From NCBI GenBank assembly GCA_015063805.1, contig SVTK01000002.1, positions 108,644-172,643 of the forward strand: a stretch of 64,000 nt of DNA, given 5' to 3'. This stretch comes from Oscillospiraceae bacterium (lineage in GTDB: Bacteria; Bacillota; Clostridia; Oscillospirales; CAG-272). This document shows, piece after piece, positions 52,157-60,536 of the stretch. The stretch's first letter is position 1. Each line of letters begins with the position of its first letter. The translations under genes were made by a program, and so were the position numbers. Below the pieces are notes generated by a model. The model was not told the origin of the DNA. It searched no databases and saw nothing but the letters and a program-made list of their open reading frames with translations.

Positions 52157-52330
52157 TCACAGCAAGCCATAGAAGCTCGTAAAGAGCATCTTCTGCTTGT
52201 CCGCCATCTGCTGGACAAGGTTTTTCAGTTCGCTGTCCTGCAGCTGGGATGCGGTTTGGTTGCATTGGGTCATCACATACTGCGCGTGGCCCAGGGCATC
52301 TTCGACGTACAACAATTCTTTTGTGGTCAT
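52157..52330 (-). CDS. Small CotF-like coat-associated protein (57 residues, below ORF-track limit)
   Basis: ATG at 52330 preceded by GGAGGTG, stop TGA at 52159-52157; translation starts MTTKELLYVEDALGHAQYVM and ends KQKMLFTSFYGLL. It is all-helical with the LYVEDALGH...NQTASQL pattern of the short partner of CotF proteins, which are usually encoded side by side in Clostridia. Its ribosome site lies inside a 16-bp hairpin (52338-52373). Not in the supplied track because it is shorter than 60 codons. Confidence 0.82.
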   Translation of the reverse strand: MTTKELLYVEDALGHAQYVMTQCNQTASQLQDSELKNLVQQMADKQKMLFTSFYGLL

Positions 52331-52337
52331 AGTTTAA

Positions 52338-52373
52338 CACCTCCGTGCAGGTAGTTTTACCCGCATGGAGGTG
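52338..52373 (-). promoter_or_regulatory. Hairpin that buries the ribosome site of the small coat gene
   Basis: Minus-strand RNA CACCTCCATGCGGGTA-AAAC-TACCTGCACGGAGGTG: 15 of 16 positions pair, one A-C mismatch. The 3' arm ends in GGAGGTG, the ribosome site of the 57-residue gene. It also lies 16 bases after the threonine aldolase stop but has no T-run. Confidence 0.65.
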
Positions 52374-52389
52374 CTTTATACAGCAAAAT

Positions 52390-53415
52390 TTACAGAATTT
52401 CCCGAAGGGCAGCCAAATCTTCCTCCGTGGTGGACCAGCTGGTGGCAAAACGCACCACCGTATGGTGTTCATCATAGGCCTCCCAATAGCTGAGGGCCAC
52501 CTTCTCCGACAGAGCGGCATACTGTCCGTTCTGAAGGATCACGAACTGCTGGTTGGTATCGGTTTCCATGAAGAAGCGGTATCCCTTCTCCCGCAGAATG
52601 ACCTTCAGCTCCTCGGCCAGGTCAATGGCGTGGCGGCTGATGGTCAGATAGAGTCCGTCGGTAAACAGGGCGTCAAACTGCACGCCAACCAGCCGTCCCT
52701 TGGCCAAAAGTGCGCCGTGCTGCTTGACCATGGTAAAGAAGTGACGGGGGGCATTCCCCCGGGGAAAGACCACCGCCTCGCCGCAGAGGGCCCCTACTTT
52801 GGTTCCACCGATGTAGAACACGTCGCAGAGGCGGGCAATATCGGCCATGGTCACATCGGTACGGCGGGAGGCAAGACCGTAGCCCAGCCGCGCACCGTCA
52901 AGAAAAAGCGGGATCTCCCGGGCGCGGCAGATGGCGGACAGAGCCTCCAGCTCAGCCAAAGAATACAGGGTGCCGTACTCGGTGGGATGGGAGATATACA
53001 CCATCCCGGGATAGGGCATATGGGTGCGGTTTTCATCGGCATCAAAGGCCGCAAGGCAGGCGGACAGGGCTTCGGCGGTGATCTTTCCCTCGTGTTGAGG
53101 AACGGTCATCACCTTATGCCCGGTGTACTCGATGGCCCCCGCTTCATGGAGGGCAATATGCCCTGTGTCAGCGGCAATCACCCCAGCGCACAGCCCCAGC
53201 ATCCCGGAGATCACCGTCAGATTGGTCTGCGTGCCCCCGGCCAGAAAATATATGTCGGCGTCAGGACAGCTGCAGGCCGCCCGGATCTTCGTCTTTGCCG
53301 CCTCGGTATAGCGATCACTGCCGTAGGTGGTCAGGATCTCACCGTTGGTCTCCACCAAACGCTGCAGTACATCCGGATGCGCACCGTTGGTATAATCACT
53401 GGAAAAATTCAGCAT
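52390..53415 (-). CDS. ltaE: Threonine aldolase (beta-eliminating lyase family)
   Basis: 341 residues starting MLNFSSDYTNGAHPDVLQRL. PLP-fold motifs include FLAGGTQTNLTVIS, FLDGARLGYGL and the lysine in YIGGTKVGALCGEAVVF near residue 205. It cleaves threonine to glycine and acetaldehyde, or related beta-hydroxy amino acids. Preceded by GAGGACAAA. The low-specificity versus L-specific subtype cannot be told here. Confidence 0.93.
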   Translation of the reverse strand: MLNFSSDYTNGAHPDVLQRLVETNGEILTTYGSDRYTEAAKTKIRAACSCPDADIYFLAGGTQTNLTVISGMLGLCAGVIAADTGHIALHEAGAIEYTGHKVMTVPQHEGKITAEALSACLAAFDADENRTHMPYPGMVYISHPTEYGTLYSLAELEALSAICRAREIPLFLDGARLGYGLASRRTDVTMADIARLCDVFYIGGTKVGALCGEAVVFPRGNAPRHFFTMVKQHGALLAKGRLVGVQFDALFTDGLYLTISRHAIDLAEELKVILREKGYRFFMETDTNQQFVILQNGQYAALSEKVALSYWEAYDEHHTVVRFATSWSTTEEDLAALREIL

Positions 53416-53448
53416 ATTTTGTCCTCGGTCAAATCAAATTTGCTCGGG

Positions 53449-54351
53449 TCAGCCTTGCCCCTGCTCTTTCCCCTGAAGAAGCAGGCTGTACAGGGCGCTT
53501 TTGCTCATGCCGCGGTCGCGGGCGGCCTTCTTCATGGCATCCATGCGGCTGGCGCCTTGCGCTTCGTAGTAAGCCACGTGGGCTTCGGGGGTCATCTCCT
53601 GCCAAAATGCCTCATCTGCAGCGGCAGATCGCTTCTCTCCCCCTGCCAACACCAGCACATATTCTCCCCTTGGGTCATGGGTGCGGTAATATTCCACCGC
53701 CCCGGAGAGGGTAGTGCGCATGATCTCCTCATTTCGCTTGGTCAGCTCCCGGCAAAGGGCAATGGGGCGGTCCCCCAGTGCTTCCACCAGGTCGTCCAGG
53801 GTTGCGCGAAGCTTGTGAGGCGCTTCGTGCAGGATCACCGTCCGGGTTTCCCCCGCCAGTTCTGCCAGCCGCTCGCGCCGCTCAGCCTTTGCCACCGGCA
53901 GGAAGCCGTCGAAGACGAAGCGTCCCGTGGGCAGCCCCGACAGAGTGAGGGCTACAATGGCCGCGCAGGCACCGGGAATGTGGGTCACGGGGATTCCCCG
54001 CTGGGCGCATAGAGCAACCAAATCTTCCCCGGGGTCACTGATGGCAGGAGTGCCTGCATCGGTGATCAGGGCGCAGGACTCCCCCGCCGCCAAACGGTCG
54101 GCGATCACAGGGCCCCGCTCCCGCTTATTATGCTCGAAATAGGAGATCATGGGCTTGCTGATCCCTAGGTGGGTCAGAAGGCGCATGGAATTGCGGGTAT
54201 CCTCGGCGGCGATGAAATCAACCTCGCCCAAGACCTTAATCGCCCGCTCGCTCAGATCGGCCAAGTTGCCGATGGGTGTGGCCACCAGATAGAGGGTTCC
54301 CCCTTCTACCCGGTTCTTCTCTTCCGGCTCTCCGTTTCGTTTGATGCTCAT
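53449..54351 (-). CDS. rsmI: 16S rRNA (cytidine1402-2'-O)-methyltransferase
   Basis: 300 residues. YLVATPIGNLADLSERA near residue 20, AAEDTRNS, ALITDAGTPAISDPG and PGACAAIVAL are the RsmI (YraL) motifs of the tetrapyrrole-methylase fold. It methylates C1402 in the ribosomal P site. The start overlaps the stop of the HAD gene as ATGA. Confidence 0.97.
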   Translation of the reverse strand: MSIKRNGEPEEKNRVEGGTLYLVATPIGNLADLSERAIKVLGEVDFIAAEDTRNSMRLLTHLGISKPMISYFEHNKRERGPVIADRLAAGESCALITDAGTPAISDPGEDLVALCAQRGIPVTHIPGACAAIVALTLSGLPTGRFVFDGFLPVAKAERRERLAELAGETRTVILHEAPHKLRATLDDLVEALGDRPIALCRELTKRNEEIMRTTLSGAVEYYRTHDPRGEYVLVLAGGEKRSAAADEAFWQEMTPEAHVAYYEAQGASRMDAMKKAARDRGMSKSALYSLLLQGKEQGQG

Positions 54352-55010
54352 GCTTTCCCTCCCAGCAAAATTCTTCGCAGGTCGGCCACGGTGTCGGCAA
54401 TGATATCAGCCCCCACCGACTCCAGTTCTCCCGCCGGAGCGAAGCCGTAGTTGACGCCAATGGCGGTGACCCCCACCTCGTGGGCACCAATGATATCGAA
54501 GTGACGGTCGCCGATCATGGCCACCTGTCCGTATTCTTCCGGCGTCACCCCCATCGTCTCAAGAGCAATGGTGATCAGTTCTTTTTTATCGCTGTGCCGC
54601 CCATCCATCTCCGGGGTGGAAATTGTCTTGAAATAGCGGAGCAGGCCGTGGCTCTCTAAGATTTCGGGAGAATAGGGGGCGGGCTTGCCGGTGGCAACCG
54701 CCATGGTCACCCCCGCCGCCTCCAGTTCGGCCAACAGTTCGGGAATGCCGGTATAGGGCTCGGCCTCCTTCACCCCCTGAACCGAATATCGTTCACGGTA
54801 GATAGCAGTAGCGCGCTTGGCCTCCTCCAGGGAAAATCCGCAAAATTCCGCGAAGATCTCCACCAGGGGAGGGCCAATGAAGCAGCGCAGTGCTTCGGTC
54901 TCCGGCACGGGCAGCTCCATCTTCCCCAGGGCATACTGCACCGAGCGCAGCACCCCGCAGCTGGTATCAAACAGGGTCCCGTCCAGATCAAACAGCAAGT
55001 ATTTGTACAT
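54348..55010 (-). CDS. HAD-superfamily hydrolase, phosphoglycolate-phosphatase-like
   Basis: 220 residues from ATG at 55010 after AAGGAGA. Motif I LFDLDGTLFDTS, motif II AVATGK, and motif IV IGDRHFDIIGA are intact; the cap is helical (C1 type). It resembles the phosphoglycolate/pyrophosphate phosphatase group (PpaX/Gph-like). Stop overlaps the rsmI start. Confidence 0.92.
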   Translation of the reverse strand: MYKYLLFDLDGTLFDTSCGVLRSVQYALGKMELPVPETEALRCFIGPPLVEIFAEFCGFSLEEAKRATAIYRERYSVQGVKEAEPYTGIPELLAELEAAGVTMAVATGKPAPYSPEILESHGLLRYFKTISTPEMDGRHSDKKELITIALETMGVTPEEYGQVAMIGDRHFDIIGAHEVGVTAIGVNYGFAPAGELESVGADIIADTVADLRRILLGGKA

Positions 55011-55038
55011 TGTATTCTCCTTCCCCGCCAAGGTGGGA

Positions 55039-55797
55039 TCAATTCTCCAAAAAGCTGCCCGTTGCGTAAATTCGCGCCGCCTGCTCGGTCATCATCCGAG
55101 GGGTGACGGCCGGGGGATCGCGGTACAGCAGAAGAGGTGGGGTGTAGATCAGCCCCGGCGCACCGCCCCGACGGGCCTCCACCAGCACCATGGAGGCAGG
55201 TGCCGATGCATCCCCGTGCACAGCGGTCATCCGCTTGGGCTCAAGTCCGTGCTTCCGCATGGCGGCAAGCAGATCAATGAGACGGTCAGGACGCCACACA
55301 CATCCGAACCGTCCTCCCCAGCGCAGAAGCCGCCCCGCTGCGGCGCAGAAGTCCCCGATACCGCCAAACAACTCGTGACGAGCGATGGCTTTGGCATCGT
55401 TTCGGTTCAGCTTGCCGGTGTCAGCCCGCATGTAGGGGGGATTGGCCAGCACAGCATCCACCTCGCCGCCAAAGTCGGCGGCCCGTAGATCCCGCAGATC
55501 GGCGCAGTGCACGGTCACCTTTTCCGACAGCCCGTTGAGCTCGGCATTGCGGGCGGCAAGTTCGGCAAAATCGGCCTGCACCTCCACAGCATTGATCTGT
55601 GCATACTGTCCTCTCGCGGCGCAAAGCAGGGAAACAATTCCCGTACCGCATCCCAGCTCCACCGCACGCCCACCGGGAGCAGACGGGAGATAGGCCGACA
55701 GCAGAAAGGCATCGGTGCCATAGGTCAGACCGTCCTTTTTCTGAATCAGCTTCAGCGCCTCATTGACGGTATCCAGGCGTTCATCCTCACGCAGCAT
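55039..55797 (-). CDS. trmN6: tRNA1(Val) (adenine37-N6)-methyltransferase family
   Basis: 252 residues. SAM motif VELGCGTGIVSLL near residue 45 and the amino-methylase motif NPPYMRAD near residue 120, in the YfiC/TrmN6 arrangement. Acts on tRNA by family membership; in Firmicutes the target is not well tested. The trmN6-HAD-rsmI order here is close. Confidence 0.92.
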   Translation of the reverse strand: MLREDERLDTVNEALKLIQKKDGLTYGTDAFLLSAYLPSAPGGRAVELGCGTGIVSLLCAARGQYAQINAVEVQADFAELAARNAELNGLSEKVTVHCADLRDLRAADFGGEVDAVLANPPYMRADTGKLNRNDAKAIARHELFGGIGDFCAAAGRLLRWGGRFGCVWRPDRLIDLLAAMRKHGLEPKRMTAVHGDASAPASMVLVEARRGGAPGLIYTPPLLLYRDPPAVTPRMMTEQAARIYATGSFLEN

Positions 55798-55804
55798 TTT
55801 TCCT

Positions 55805-55852
55805 CCAAAATAAAGCGGAGCAAGCCGAGGGGTTCCCTCATCTTGCTCCGCT
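55805..55852 (-). terminator. Terminator of the ferredoxin gene
   Basis: AGCGGAGCAAG (55814-55824) pairs with CTTGCTCCGCT (55842-55852); the loop carries a second GAGGG-CCCTC stem. The minus strand continues TTATTTT, a weak T-run, before the trmN6 ribosome site. Confidence 0.75.
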
Positions 55853-55878
55853 CAGCGTCGTATGTACACGCAAAGGCC

Positions 55879-56049
55879 TTATTCAGCCTTGGGTGCATCA
55901 ACAGGACAAGCATCAGCGCAAGCGCCGCAGTCCAGGCACTCGTCAGCGTTGATCACATACTTGCCGTCCTTCTCAGAAATTGCATTTACGGGGCAAGCAT
56001 CAGCGCAAGCGCCGCAAGCGATGCAATCGTCAGAAATCTTATATGCCAT
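55879..56049 (-). CDS. 2[4Fe-4S] ferredoxin
   Basis: 56 residues from ATG at 56049 with GGAGGTG upstream. Two clostridial cluster motifs, CIACGACADACPVNAI and CLDCGACADACPVDAP, 30 residues apart; the two halves also share a repeated DNA block (GCAAGCATCAGCGCAAGCGCCGCA). Low-potential electron carrier for fermentative enzymes. The track frame begins far upstream and is mostly non-coding. Confidence 0.97.
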   Translation of the reverse strand: MAYKISDDCIACGACADACPVNAISEKDGKYVINADECLDCGACADACPVDAPKAE

Positions 56050-56081
56050 GGTCAAACACCTCCATAAATTATTTCCCCTAT

Positions 56082-56110
56082 ATTGTATCATGCTTTCGGA
56101 GAAAATGCAA
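56082..56110 (-). promoter_or_regulatory. Sigma-A promoter of ferredoxin
   Basis: Minus strand TTGCAT (56110-56105), 17 bases, TACAAT (56087-56082). Confidence 0.8.
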
Positions 56111-56143
56111 ACCTTTTTTGCAAAAATTATCGAAAAATTTTTG

Positions 56144-56446
56144 TCAGCTCTCCCTTTTTCCGCAATGGGGACAAGCGGGATAGTCAAAATCATAGCTTTT
56201 CCCGCAGTTTGCGCAACGCCGCTGGGGCAGATCGGGATCATTTTCGGCAGGCGAGTATACCTGCAGCTGCTCCTCCAGATAAGCAACACGGCCAAGCAGA
56301 TCGCTGACCGTCAGCATCAGTGCCCCCGACAGCACAAGGGACAACCCCACGCAAAGAGCAGTCACCGGCTGCCAAAGCAAGGCAAGAAAACCGATAATCC
56401 CAAGCAGAATCACCACAATTCCTGCCACAAAGAAGACACGTCTCAT
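56144..56446 (-). CDS. Small membrane protein with C-terminal zinc ribbon
   Basis: 100 residues: two N-terminal transmembrane helices (VFFVAGIVVILLGIIGFLALL, TALCVGLSLVLSGALML), a short coiled stretch LGRVAYLEEQLQVY and a zinc ribbon CANCGKSYDFDYPACPHCGK. I do not recognise a family. Its ATG overlaps the ricT stop, so it is cotranslated with ricT. Confidence 0.82.
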   Translation of the reverse strand: MRRVFFVAGIVVILLGIIGFLALLWQPVTALCVGLSLVLSGALMLTVSDLLGRVAYLEEQLQVYSPAENDPDLPQRRCANCGKSYDFDYPACPHCGKRES

Positions 56447-57759
56447 GCCTGCTCACCCTCGATATATTCGTCGGGTCTGCCGCCCTTGCCGGCACGGCCG
56501 ATGACCTTCACATCGTCACGGGAGAAGGTCTTGGGCGGCGGCGTATTCTCAGGGAAACGCACCTTCACAGTCCCCGCCAGGGGATTGACCTCGGTCACCA
56601 CGCCGGTACCGTCGGGAGTGCGTACCAGGGCATCCACCGCAGGGGAGCGGCGAAGCTCGGCGGCATAGGTATCGCTTTCATAGCGCAGGCAGCACATCAG
56701 ACGGCCGCAAACGCCCGAGATCTTGGAAGAATTGAGGGAGAGATTCTGCTCCTTGGCCATCTTGATGGAAACCTGCACGAAATCGGAGAGGAAGCTGGAA
56801 CAGCACAGAGGGCGTCCGCAGATACCCAAGCCGCCCATAAGCTTTGCCTCGTCGCGGATACCGATCTGCCGCAGTTCAATGCGGGTACGGAAGACCGATG
56901 CCAGGTTCTTCACCAGCTCGCGGAAGTCCACGCGGCCCTCGGAGGTGAAGTAAAACAAAAGCTTATTGCGGTCGAAGGTATACTCCACATCCACCAGCTT
57001 CATATCCAGCCCATGTTCGGCAATCTTCTCTAAGCAGATACGGAAAGCTTCTTTTTCCTTCTGCTTATTCTCAGCGTTGCGGGCAATGTCCGCCTCGGTA
57101 GCGGCACGGAGCACAGGGCGAAGGGGGGGCACAATCTGACTCATATCCACAATTTTGTTGCCCAATGCCACCTCACCGAACTCCGTCCCCCGGGCTGTTT
57201 CTACAATGACACAGCTGTTTTTCTGCAGCTTCAGCTCGCCGGGGGCAAAATAATACACCTTCCCTGCCGCCTTGAACCGTACACCAATCACCTCAACCGG
57301 GTTTTCAGGTGCTTGAACCAGAGCAGGCTCGGATTCCATCAGTTCCTCGGGAATGACAATCTCCTCCTCAGGCTCAGCAGGAAGTACCACCGGCTCTTCT
57401 GCGGGAATGGGTGTTTCGATCACCTCCGCCTCAGGCGCAGAACGGCGATGGTCGCGGCTGCGGGAACGTCCACCTCGACGGTGGTGATCCCCCCTGCCAC
57501 GCCCGGATCGGCTTCCGCCCCCGGAATTTCCACGGGGAGCTTCTTCCTCTTTGGCCTTCTCCGGTGCCTTCTCGGGCTCATTCTGTGCGGCTTCAGGCTT
57601 ATTTTCGCGATTGTCACGGCCTCCACGGTGCTGACCGCCGCGACCGCGGGAACGTCCGCCGCGGCTTCCGCGGCGTCGATCACCTTTATGCTCCCGTCCG
57701 GCACCCTCAGACGCACCGCCCTCTGCGGGAGCTTGATTTTTCTTCATTTCTTCACTCAT
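56443..57759 (-). CDS. ricT: PSP1-domain protein RicT (YaaT) with long RG-rich N-terminus
   Basis: 438 residues. Residues about 150-420 are a standard RicT: VIGVRFKAAGKVYYFAPGE, FGEVALGNKIVDMSQIV, and the cysteine sets GICGRPLCCSSF and GVCGRLMCCLRYE. In Bacillus RicT works with RicA and RicF in an iron-sulfur complex that guides RNase Y. The first 150 residues are disordered, with RGSRGGRSRGRGGQHRGG-type repeats and a Glu/Pro/Ala stretch, which ordinary RicT (about 275 residues) lacks. It follows holB, as in other Firmicutes. Confidence 0.94.
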   Translation of the reverse strand: MSEEMKKNQAPAEGGASEGAGREHKGDRRRGSRGGRSRGRGGQHRGGRDNRENKPEAAQNEPEKAPEKAKEEEAPRGNSGGGSRSGRGRGDHHRRGGRSRSRDHRRSAPEAEVIETPIPAEEPVVLPAEPEEEIVIPEELMESEPALVQAPENPVEVIGVRFKAAGKVYYFAPGELKLQKNSCVIVETARGTEFGEVALGNKIVDMSQIVPPLRPVLRAATEADIARNAENKQKEKEAFRICLEKIAEHGLDMKLVDVEYTFDRNKLLFYFTSEGRVDFRELVKNLASVFRTRIELRQIGIRDEAKLMGGLGICGRPLCCSSFLSDFVQVSIKMAKEQNLSLNSSKISGVCGRLMCCLRYESDTYAAELRRSPAVDALVRTPDGTGVVTEVNPLAGTVKVRFPENTPPPKTFSRDDVKVIGRAGKGGRPDEYIEGEQA

Positions 57760-57815
57760 CTATTTTACCTCATTCACATTCTTTCGAATTCGGATGGATA
57801 TGCGCACACAAGGCT

Positions 57816-58844
57816 TCACACGCAAAAAAGTCCAATGGTCTGGGACAATGTCAGCAGGGTGAGCCGCTGGTTGGCGTTTCGCTCCAGGGCGGCGATCGCC
57901 TCGGCCAAGGCATCCGCCAAACGAAACAGTGCCGACATGGAGATCTGCCCCGTCATCTGCTCAAGCTTTTCTGCATCGGCAAAAAAGCAAAACCGCGCAT
58001 CGCCGGCTCGCTTGCGGGCCAAGAGATCCCGAACCCCAAGTGAGATCAGCTCCAACAGCTCCACGGTTTCTTCCCGTTTCTTGGGAAACCCTTCAAGGAC
58101 GGTCAGCACCTCATGCGCCGTATGCCGCGACACACACAGAGAGAGGAATTCCTCCGCCGCGGCCCGCTTCTGCATGATTGGCTTTCGCCGTCTTGCATCC
58201 AGCAGGATTTTCGCCACGCCGATGCATCCGTCTGCCGCCAGGGCAATGGAAGCAAACTCCTCCGGGTTTTCCTCGGCCAGAGCCGCTCCTCGGCGGTCAC
58301 AGCGCATCAGATATGCTTTCATTTCTTCGGGAGCAATATACCCCATACGCAGGACAGGCGCACGGCTTCGGATCGTCTCCAGCATAGCCCCCTCATCCGC
58401 CGTCAGCAAAAGAAAGCGCACATGACGCGGGGGCTCCTCCAGGGCTTTGAGCAGAGTGTTCTGTGCCTGGGAAGTCATGGTCTCGGCATCTTCAATCAGA
58501 TAGACTTTATCCTCGTGCCAGTTGGGCGCAACATAGAGATCGGACAGCATTTCGCGCAGCTGCTCGACCCCCAGCGTTACCCGCTCTCCACGGCTGACCG
58601 TGATCACATCGGGATCCTGATCGGCCAAAATGGCTCGGCAGGGAGCACACTTTCCGCAGGGCAAGGCACCGTCCTCGGACTCGCAGGCCAGTGCCGCGGC
58701 GATCTGCCGGGCAAGGGTATGCTTCCCGCTGCCCGGTGGACCCACCAAAAGATAGGCATGGGAGAGGCGGTGGTGGGCAATTTCCTGCCCGATGCGAGCG
58801 CACAGCCCGTCATTGCCGATCATCTCGGGGAAATACTCCCGCAT
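57816..58844 (-). CDS. holB: DNA polymerase III subunit delta'
   Basis: 342 residues from ATG at 58844, 6 bases after GGAGGTG (the track start is the GTG within that site). AAA+ fold with LLVGPPGSGKHTLARQIA near residue 35, a zinc module CGKCAPC, and the sensor region QNTLLKALEEPP. Clamp-loader subunit. The holB-ricT order is conserved; tmk, often upstream, is absent. Confidence 0.94.
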   Translation of the reverse strand: MREYFPEMIGNDGLCARIGQEIAHHRLSHAYLLVGPPGSGKHTLARQIAAALACESEDGALPCGKCAPCRAILADQDPDVITVSRGERVTLGVEQLREMLSDLYVAPNWHEDKVYLIEDAETMTSQAQNTLLKALEEPPRHVRFLLLTADEGAMLETIRSRAPVLRMGYIAPEEMKAYLMRCDRRGAALAEENPEEFASIALAADGCIGVAKILLDARRRKPIMQKRAAAEEFLSLCVSRHTAHEVLTVLEGFPKKREETVELLELISLGVRDLLARKRAGDARFCFFADAEKLEQMTGQISMSALFRLADALAEAIAALERNANQRLTLLTLSQTIGLFCV

Positions 58845-58876
58845 CCGCCTCACCTCCGATAAAGACTATCTGTTTT

Positions 58877-58905
58877 ATTATATCAAAAAACCGTGCACTT
58901 GTCAA
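58877..58905 (-). promoter_or_regulatory. Sigma-A promoter of holB-ricT
   Basis: Minus strand TTGACA (58905-58900), 17 bases, TATAAT (58882-58877): full consensus. Confidence 0.9.
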
Positions 58906-58930
58906 GTTTCCGCCCTGAATCCTTCCAGCG

Positions 58931-58973
58931 GAAAGAAAAAGGAAGGACCCGCCGCAGCGCGACGGTCCCTTCC
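58931..58973 (-). terminator. Terminator of eno
   Basis: Minus strand GGAAGGGACC...GGTCCTTCC followed by TTTTTCTTT; nine pairs and one bulge. Confidence 0.82.
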
Positions 58974-58991
58974 CTTTATTCTCACATAACG

Positions 58992-60287
58992 TTATTCCTT
59001 GCCATACACGCCCTTGCCGCAAAGTGCGGACTCGATGCGCAGCAGACGATTGTACTTCGCCACGCGCTCACTGCGGCAGGGCGCCCCTGTCTTAATGAAA
59101 GGCGCGTTCAGCGCAACGGCAAGGTCGGCCAGGGTAGTATCCTCGGTGTCTCCCGAACGGTGGGAGAGAATGAAGCGATACCCCGCCTCGGCGGCGGTAC
59201 GGACCACATCGAGGGTTTCGGTGAGGGTACCGATCTGATTGGGCTTGACTAAAATGGCGTTTGCCGCGCCCCGATTGATCCCCTCTCGCAGACGGGCCGT
59301 GTTGGTAACAAACAGATCGTCTCCCACCAGCATCATGTGCTCACCCAGCCGTCCGGTCAGTCTCGTCCAGCCCTCAAAATCACGCTGATCCAGGCCATCC
59401 TCCAGGGAAATGATGGGATACTTCGACCACAGGCTCTCCCAGTAATCGATGAGACCGTCGCCGCTCAGTTCCCGCCCCCGCTTGGGCATACGGTAGCTTC
59501 CCACACAGCCCCCATCGTCAGTGACAGCCCACTCGCTGGCGGCAGCATCCAACGCAAGCTTGACACCGTTCCGGTCATAGCCCGCCTCCCCGATGGCGCG
59601 ACAGATCAAGTCCAGTGCCGCCTCGTCGCTGTCCAGGTTGGGCGCATAACCGCCCTCGTCTCCTACCGTGGTGGCATATCCCTCCCGCTTGAGCAAACGG
59701 CCCAGGGTATGGTAGATCTCCGCCCCCATACGAAGCCCCTCCGCAAAGCAGCAGGCCCCCACGGGCATGATCATAAACTCCTGAATGTCAATGTTGTTGG
59801 AGGCATGGGCACCGCCGTTGAGGATATTCATCATGGGCACAGGAAGACGGGATGCGTCAAGTCCGCCCAGATACCGGAAAATGGGCAGCCCGTAGAAATT
59901 TGCCGATGCCCGCGCCGCGGCCAGAGATACCGCCAGCATGGCATTGGCACCGAGGGAAGATTTATTCTCTGTCCCGTCCAGTTCACGCAAAGTGCGGTCG
60001 ATCTGCGCCTGGTCGCAGGCATACATCCCGGACAGACCGGGGGAAACGGTGCAGGCAATTCCCCGTACTGCCTCCTTTACGCCGCGGCCGTTGTAACGGG
60101 AGGGATCCTCATCCCGCTTTTCATGGGCTTCATAAATGCCCGTCGATGCCCCCGACGGAACGCTGGCCACCCCCACCGTTCCATCGGTGAGGAAAACGGT
60201 TGCCTCCACGGTAGGATTTCCTCTGGAATCCAGAATTTCCCGGCCGGACACCCGGTATATCTGCGGTTTTGTCATCATCATTTCCAT
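58992..60287 (-). CDS. eno: Enolase
   Basis: 431 residues if it starts at ATG 60287 ([23 protein letters not shown]), close to the usual 430. A GTG at 60302 has the better-placed ribosome site (AAGGAAG), and ATGs at 60281-60275 are also possible; the track's 636-residue frame is too long. Key motifs: [49 protein letters not shown] and the C-terminal [15 protein letters not shown]. It interconverts 2-phosphoglycerate and phosphoenolpyruvate. It is a single-gene unit divergent from sleL. Confidence 0.96.
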   Translation of the reverse strand: MEMMMTKPQIYRVSGREILDSRGNPTVEATVFLTDGTVGVASVPSGASTGIYEAHEKRDEDPSRYNGRGVKEAVRGIACTVSPGLSGMYACDQAQIDRTLRELDGTENKSSLGANAMLAVSLAAARASANFYGLPIFRYLGGLDASRLPVPMMNILNGGAHASNNIDIQEFMIMPVGACCFAEGLRMGAEIYHTLGRLLKREGYATTVGDEGGYAPNLDSDEAALDLICRAIGEAGYDRNGVKLALDAAASEWAVTDDGGCVGSYRMPKRGRELSGDGLIDYWESLWSKYPIISLEDGLDQRDFEGWTRLTGRLGEHMMLVGDDLFVTNTARLREGINRGAANAILVKPNQIGTLTETLDVVRTAAEAGYRFILSHRSGDTEDTTLADLAVALNAPFIKTGAPCRSERVAKYNRLLRIESALCGKGVYGKE

Positions 60288-60482
60288 GGCTCTCGTGATC
60301 ACGAAAGCTTCCTTTCTTGGGGAATCGGCGTCGGTTCTGCTCAGCCGCAAAACTGCGTGAAACGAATTTTTTCGCCAACACCTTCCCCGGAATTTCGCAC
60401 CATCCGTATCCTGTGCGGATGATGGTAGTATGGCGGCCGTGCAGAGGAATATGCACCGGATTCGGTGAGAAGTTTTTCCGTT

Positions 60483-60510
60483 CACCAATTTGGGGCATCG
60501 CGCATAAACT
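60483..60510 (+). promoter_or_regulatory. Possible mother-cell sigma factor promoter of sleL
   Basis: CACC (60483-60486), 16 bases, CATAAACT (60503-60510), which fits sigma-K/sigma-E type -10 sequences (CATAnnnT). It lies about 25 bases before the ATG; no sigma-A promoter is obvious. Confidence 0.4.
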
Positions 60511-60536
60511 GTAAAAAAACGAAATGAGGTATTTGC

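Noticed and set aside
55879-56040. Short direct DNA repeat in the ferredoxin gene as a mobile repeat
   Set aside because: It reflects the internal duplication of the two cluster-binding halves of ferredoxin.
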